Below are positions 60,273-64,000 of a stretch of DNA of 64,000 nt, in pieces. The DNA is taken from positions 310,001 through 374,000 of the forward strand of contig CP083650.1 of NCBI GenBank assembly GCA_020099315.1. Direction: 5' to 3'. Position 1 is the first letter of the stretch, and each line of letters starts with the position of its first letter. Position numbers and translations under genes: made by a program. The DNA comes from Citrobacter europaeus (GTDB taxonomy: Bacteria; Pseudomonadota; Gammaproteobacteria; Enterobacterales; Enterobacteriaceae). The notes under the pieces were generated by a model, which searched no databases, had not been told where the DNA came from, and saw nothing but the letters and a program-made list of their open reading frames with translations.

Positions 60273-61682
60273 ATGGTAGATCAGGTAAAAGTCGACGCCG
60301 CTGAAGAGGCATCGTCTGAACAGTCGCTACGGCGCAATCTCACAAACCGTCATATTCAACTTATTGCCATTGGTGGCGCTATCGGCACCGGCCTGTTTAT
60401 GGGCTCCGGTAAAACCATCAGTCTCGCCGGACCGTCGATCATCTTTGTTTATATGATCATCGGTTTTATGCTGTTTTTCGTCATGCGAGCAATGGGGGAA
60501 TTGCTGCTCTCGAATCTGGAGTACAAATCGTTTAGTGATTTCGCCTCCGACCTGCTCGGGCCATGGGCCGGGTATTTTACCGGCTGGACCTACTGGTTCT
60601 GCTGGGTCGTTACCGGAATGGCAGACGTTGTCGCGATTACCGCGTATGCGCAATTCTGGTTTCCCGAACTGTCAGACTGGGTCGCCTCGCTGGCGGTGAT
60701 CGTGCTGCTGCTGAGCCTCAACCTTGCCACTGTAAAAATGTTTGGTGAGATGGAGTTCTGGTTTGCGATGATCAAAATCGTCGCCATCATCGGCCTGATT
60801 GTCGTCGGTCTGGTGATGGTGCTGACGCACTTCCAGTCGCCAACCGGCGTTCAGGCATCGTTCACGCATCTATGGAATGACGGTGGCTGGTTCCCGAAAG
60901 GTCTGAGCGGCTTCTTTGCCGGCTTCCAGATAGCCGTGTTCGCGTTTGTGGGTATTGAGCTGGTGGGAACGACCGCTGCGGAAACCAAGGACCCGGAGAA
61001 ATCTCTGCCGCGCGCCATTAACTCGATTCCGATCCGTATCATCATGTTCTACGTTTTTGCGCTGATCGTGATTATGTCCGTAACGCCATGGAGCTCGGTA
61101 GTACCAACCAAGAGCCCATTCGTTGAACTGTTTGTGCTGGTTGGTCTGCCTGCTGCGGCGAGCCTAATCAACTTTGTGGTACTGACTTCAGCGGCCTCTT
61201 CTGCAAACAGCGGCGTGTTCTCTACCAGCCGTATGCTGTTCGGCCTGGCGCAGGAGGGCGTTGCGCCTAAAGCGTTTGCCAAACTCTCAAAACGCGCAGT
61301 TCCGGCGAAGGGTTTAACCTTCTCCTGTATCTGTCTGCTGGGCGGCGTGGTGATGCTGTACGTGAATCCGAGCGTGATTGGCGCGTTCACTATGATCACC
61401 ACCGTGTCGGCGATTCTGTTCATGTTCGTCTGGACCATCATTCTTTGCTCGTACCTGGTGTACCGCAAGCAACGTCCGCACCTGCATGAAAAATCAATCT
61501 ACAAGATGCCGTGGGGCAAGCTGATGTGTTGGGTATGTATGGCGTTCTTCGTCTTCGTACTGGTACTGCTGACGCTGGAAGATGATACCCGTCAGGCGTT
61601 GATCGTCACGCCGTTGTGGTTCATCGCACTGGGTCTGGGCTGGTTGTTCATCGGTAAGAAACGTATGGCAGGCGTGCGTTAA
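60273..61682 (+). CDS. cycA: D-serine/D-alanine/glycine:proton symporter
   Basis: This 469-residue APC-family permease has twelve predicted helices. The hallmark GGAIGTGLFMGSGKTISLAGPS lies near residue 34. It imports glycine, D-alanine and D-serine, and also D-cycloserine. GGAAG lies upstream of the ATG. In E. coli its mRNA is a target of the small RNA GcvB; I did not map a site here. Confidence 0.96.
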   Translation: MVDQVKVDAAEEASSEQSLRRNLTNRHIQLIAIGGAIGTGLFMGSGKTISLAGPSIIFVYMIIGFMLFFVMRAMGELLLSNLEYKSFSDFASDLLGPWAGYFTGWTYWFCWVVTGMADVVAITAYAQFWFPELSDWVASLAVIVLLLSLNLATVKMFGEMEFWFAMIKIVAIIGLIVVGLVMVLTHFQSPTGVQASFTHLWNDGGWFPKGLSGFFAGFQIAVFAFVGIELVGTTAAETKDPEKSLPRAINSIPIRIIMFYVFALIVIMSVTPWSSVVPTKSPFVELFVLVGLPAAASLINFVVLTSAASSANSGVFSTSRMLFGLAQEGVAPKAFAKLSKRAVPAKGLTFSCICLLGGVVMLYVNPSVIGAFTMITTVSAILFMFVWTIILCSYLVYRKQRPHLHEKSIYKMPWGKLMCWVCMAFFVFVLVLLTLEDDTRQALIVTPLWFIALGLGWLFIGKKRMAGVR

Positions 61683-61698
61683 TCGCTAGGACGTGAGA

Positions 61699-61826
<128 letters not shown>

Positions 61827-61829
61827 TTT

Positions 61830-62492
61830 TTATTCACCTGCGAGGGCACGCGGGAACAACACATTATTTTCCAGACTGATGTGTTCCATCAGGTCGTCGA
61901 TCATCTCGTTGATGCCGTTATACATGGCTTTCCAGGTGGTGCAGGCTTCTGGCGGCGGCGTCACGTTATGGGTGATGTGTTTGATCACTTCGACCAGTTC
62001 ACCCGCATCGTCATGTTCGCTTTCCATCACGCTGATTGGCCCCATCGCCTGGCTACCCATGCCCTGTTTGATCATCGGGAACAGGATCTGCTCTTCTTTC
62101 ATCATGTGGCTGGACAGCTCTTCATGCAGCATGGTCAGGTTTTTCGCCAGACCGCGCGGTACGTTCGGTTTGTCTGCATGAACGCGTTCAACTTTAGTGG
62201 CCTGCAGGATCAACTCCGGCAACTGTTCGCGGTGTCTGTCGTGATAACGCACGATGATATGGTCGATGATTTCAGCCAGAGCCACGGTACGCCAGTCTTT
62301 CTCCAGCGGTTGTTCAGCCAGCTGCGCGAGCTGCGCCTCAATAACGTCTAAATCCAGCTCTTTACGCGCGGCAGCGCGTGCCAGCGTTTGCTTACCGCCG
62401 CAGCAGTAATCCATATCGTATTTACGAAACAGGGCCGAAGCGCGAGGAATAGAGAGCGCCAGTTCACCTAAAGGTTGATCGCGATAAGACAT
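61830..62492 (-). CDS. ytfE: Di-iron protein YtfE (RIC), iron-sulfur cluster repair
   Basis: This 220-residue hemerythrin-like di-iron protein repairs iron-sulfur clusters damaged by NO and oxidants. The N-terminal ScdA-type segment has CC in YDMDYCCGGKQT; the His/Glu ligands of the four-helix bundle are spread through HIIVRYHDRHREQLPE, MLHEELSSHMMKEEQILFP and MEHISLENNVLFP. An NsrR operator overlaps its promoter. Confidence 0.97.
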   Translation of the reverse strand: MSYRDQPLGELALSIPRASALFRKYDMDYCCGGKQTLARAAARKELDLDVIEAQLAQLAEQPLEKDWRTVALAEIIDHIIVRYHDRHREQLPELILQATKVERVHADKPNVPRGLAKNLTMLHEELSSHMMKEEQILFPMIKQGMGSQAMGPISVMESEHDDAGELVEVIKHITHNVTPPPEACTTWKAMYNGINEMIDDLMEHISLENNVLFPRALAGE

Positions 62493-62518
62493 TGCCGTTA
62501 CCTCATTCTCAATAATAT

Positions 62519-62541
62519 AAGATGTATTTTAAATGCAACTT
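62519..62541. promoter_or_regulatory. NsrR operator upstream of ytfE
   Basis: AAGATGTATTT followed by TAAATGCAACTT is a near-perfect inverted repeat of the NsrR 11-1-11 consensus. It starts 27 bp upstream of the ytfE start codon. The nsrR gene is in the same window (36.0 kb). Confidence 0.9.
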
Positions 62542-62670
62542 ATGGCGAAGGATATAACCCTTTCGGGGTGGGGTGTTTTGTGATGAACATCACGAAAATT
62601 TCTTATTTCGTTAAGGTGCTGAATCCTATTGGAAAGGAGGGAGACGGCGAAAAAAGCCGCGTCACAGGAT

Positions 62671-62697
62671 TAAATAAGCGCACGCTGCTGCCGATAG
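62671..62697 (+). promoter_or_regulatory. Sigma-28 (FliA) flagellar class 3 promoter
   Basis: TAAA (62671-62674), a 15-bp spacer, and GCCGATAG (62690-62697) match TAAA-N15-GCCGATAA with one mismatch. It lies 40 bp upstream of the chemoreceptor start codon. Confidence 0.9.
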
Positions 62698-62736
62698 TTA
62701 GACCTCAGACAATACCTGCATAATAAAAGGCTACAG

Positions 62737-64000
62737 ATGTTTAAACGAATCAAAGTGATAACCTTACTTATCACCGTGTTACTCGCCCTGGGCGCAATGC
62801 AGCTCATCTCCGCGGGCGTCTTTATTGGCGCGCTCAATAACGATAAGCAAAACTTCAACGTTTCTCAGCTTTCCAGCCAGAACGTGGCCGAGTTTACCGA
62901 TGCGTGGATTAGCCTGAACCAGGCTCGCGTCACGCTCAACCGTGGGATGCTGCGTTTACAGGGAACGATGGCCAGCGATATTAACGGCGGTCAGTTGAAG
63001 GAGTTGGTGAACACGGCAAATCGCCTGTTGGCCGAGTCGAAAGCGCATTACGATAAATACTACGCTCTGCCGGAAACGCCGGGGCTGGATGAGCATCTGG
63101 CCGATCGACTGGAAGAGCAATATGGCATCTATTCTGCGACGCTGGCAAAAATGAACGCGCTGCTGGCTGAAGGAAAGCTGGAAGAGATGTTCAAGCAGAA
63201 TGCCGAGCAAAAGCAAACGGCCATGCAGGAAGTTTATCGGCAATGGCGTAGCGCGCAAACGGCGCTGGCCACTGCTGGAGTGCAGGACAATGAGAGTGAT
63301 TACCAGAAGATAATCTGGCTGCTGTCTGCGGTGATGTTGATTGTCGTCACCGTGATTATCGCCAGTTGGCTGGCAATGCAACGAGTGCTGCTCAAGCCGC
63401 TGCATGAGGTGATGGGACATATTCGCCATATTGCCGCAGGTGATCTGACGCACCGCATCAACGCCGATGGCAGTAATGAAATGGCGCTGCTGGCAGGCAA
63501 CGTCCGCGACATGCAGCGGGCGTTGGCGAACACGGTCAGCGTGGTGCGTGACGGGGCTGACACCATTTATACCGGCGCGGGTGAAATTGCTGCTGGCAGT
63601 AACGATCTCTCTTCACGTACCGAACAGCAGGCCGCCTCCCTGGAAGAGACCGCAGCCAGCATGGAACAACTCACCGCGACCGTGAAGCAGAACGCGGATA
63701 ACGCGCGTCAGGCGACCAGTCTGGCAAAAAACGCTTCACAAACAGCGCAAAAAGGCGGAAACGTGGTCGATGGCGTGGTACGTACGATGGATGAAATCGC
63801 CACCAGTTCCAGCAAAATCGCGCAAATAACCAATGTTATTGACGGCATTGCCTTCCAGACCAACATCCTGGCGTTGAACGCTGCGGTGGAAGCGGCGCGG
63901 GCGGGCGAGCAGGGGCGCGGGTTTGCCGTGGTCGCCGGCGAGGTTCGTACGCTGGCGCAGCGTAGCGCTCAGGCGGCGAAAGAGATTAAGGCGCTGATTG
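62737..64000 (+). CDS. Methyl-accepting chemotaxis protein, Tsr/Tar type (3' end outside window)
   Basis: The visible 421 residues cover an N-terminal membrane helix (7-30), a Tar-type periplasmic four-helix ligand domain, a second helix (about 192-212), HAMP, a methylation helix (SSRTEQQAASLEETAASMEQ), and the start of the signalling tip (FQTNILALNAAVEAARAGEQGRGFAVVAGEVR). Arg64, Arg69 and Arg73 align with the Tsr/Tar ligand arginines. AAAAGG lies 6 nt before the ATG, and a sigma-28 promoter precedes it. E. coli K-12 has no receptor beside ytfE; ligand unknown. The frame is open to base 64000. Confidence 0.93.
   Translation, partial: MFKRIKVITLLITVLLALGAMQLISAGVFIGALNNDKQNFNVSQLSSQNVAEFTDAWISLNQARVTLNRGMLRLQGTMASDINGGQLKELVNTANRLLAESKAHYDKYYALPETPGLDEHLADRLEEQYGIYSATLAKMNALLAEGKLEEMFKQNAEQKQTAMQEVYRQWRSAQTALATAGVQDNESDYQKIIWLLSAVMLIVVTVIIASWLAMQRVLLKPLHEVMGHIRHIAAGDLTHRINADGSNEMALLAGNVRDMQRALANTVSVVRDGADTIYTGAGEIAAGSNDLSSRTEQQAASLEETAASMEQLTATVKQNADNARQATSLAKNASQTAQKGGNVVDGVVRTMDEIATSSSKIAQITNVIDGIAFQTNILALNAAVEAARAGEQGRGFAVVAGEVRTLAQRSAQAAKEIKALI

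Overview
The window is an ordinary, collinear stretch of enterobacterial chromosome. It runs from the 3' part of groL to the first two thirds of a methyl-accepting chemoreceptor gene, and most genes match the E. coli groL to ytfE region in order and sequence. Three things point to the Citrobacter freundii complex: an inducible class C beta-lactamase gene of the CMY-2/C. freundii AmpC family lies next to a divergent ampR between blc and the frd operon; the entericidin locus carries the activator gene ecnR; and gene content around rpsF-rplI and after ytfE differs from E. coli K-12. Species within the complex cannot be decided from this sequence alone. I saw no prophage, insertion sequence, integrase, CRISPR array or broken gene.

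Layout. 1-5 kb: groL end, yjeI, yjeJ, then epmB divergent from efp (EF-P and its lysine modification, completed by epmA at 12.7 kb). 4.7-6.3 kb: entericidins ecnA/ecnB and ecnR, then the guanidinium exporter gdx behind a guanidine-II riboswitch. 6.3-12.4 kb: blc, ampC/ampR and frdABCD with a recognisable FNR-type promoter. 12.7-21.6 kb: epmA, yjeM, mscM-psd, rsgA, orn. 21.8-22.7 kb: three tandem tRNA-Gly(GCC) genes separated by near-identical ERIC-like spacers, followed by a gene-free 270 bp region rich in DnaA boxes that sits where E. coli has datA.

22.7-36 kb: queG divergent from the nnr-tsaE-amiB-mutL-miaA-hfq-hflX-hflK-hflC superoperon (metabolite repair, tRNA modification, cell separation, mismatch repair, RNA chaperone, membrane proteolysis control), yjeT and purA. 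36-46 kb: nsrR-rnr-rlmB, the PspA-containing envelope cluster yjfIJKLMC, and aidB. 46-54 kb: small DUF1471 proteins (yjfN, bsmA), yjfP, and the complete L-ascorbate regulon (ulaR, ulaG, ulaABCDEF). 54-64 kb: yjfY, a TauE/SafE permease, the rpsF-priB-rpsR-rplI operon with its S6:S18 leader, a DMT permease, ytfB, fklB, cycA, ytfE with an NsrR box, and a chemoreceptor behind a sigma-28 promoter.

Intergenic DNA is rich in small repeats: five ERIC-family elements and at least eight REP/BIME loci. The most informative non-coding elements are the datA-like DnaA-box cluster, the guanidine-II riboswitch, the AmpR operator, the NsrR box upstream of ytfE (its regulator gene is also in the window), the sigma-28 promoter and the S6:S18 leader. 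Protein comparisons are from memory of E. coli and C. freundii families; no database search was run.
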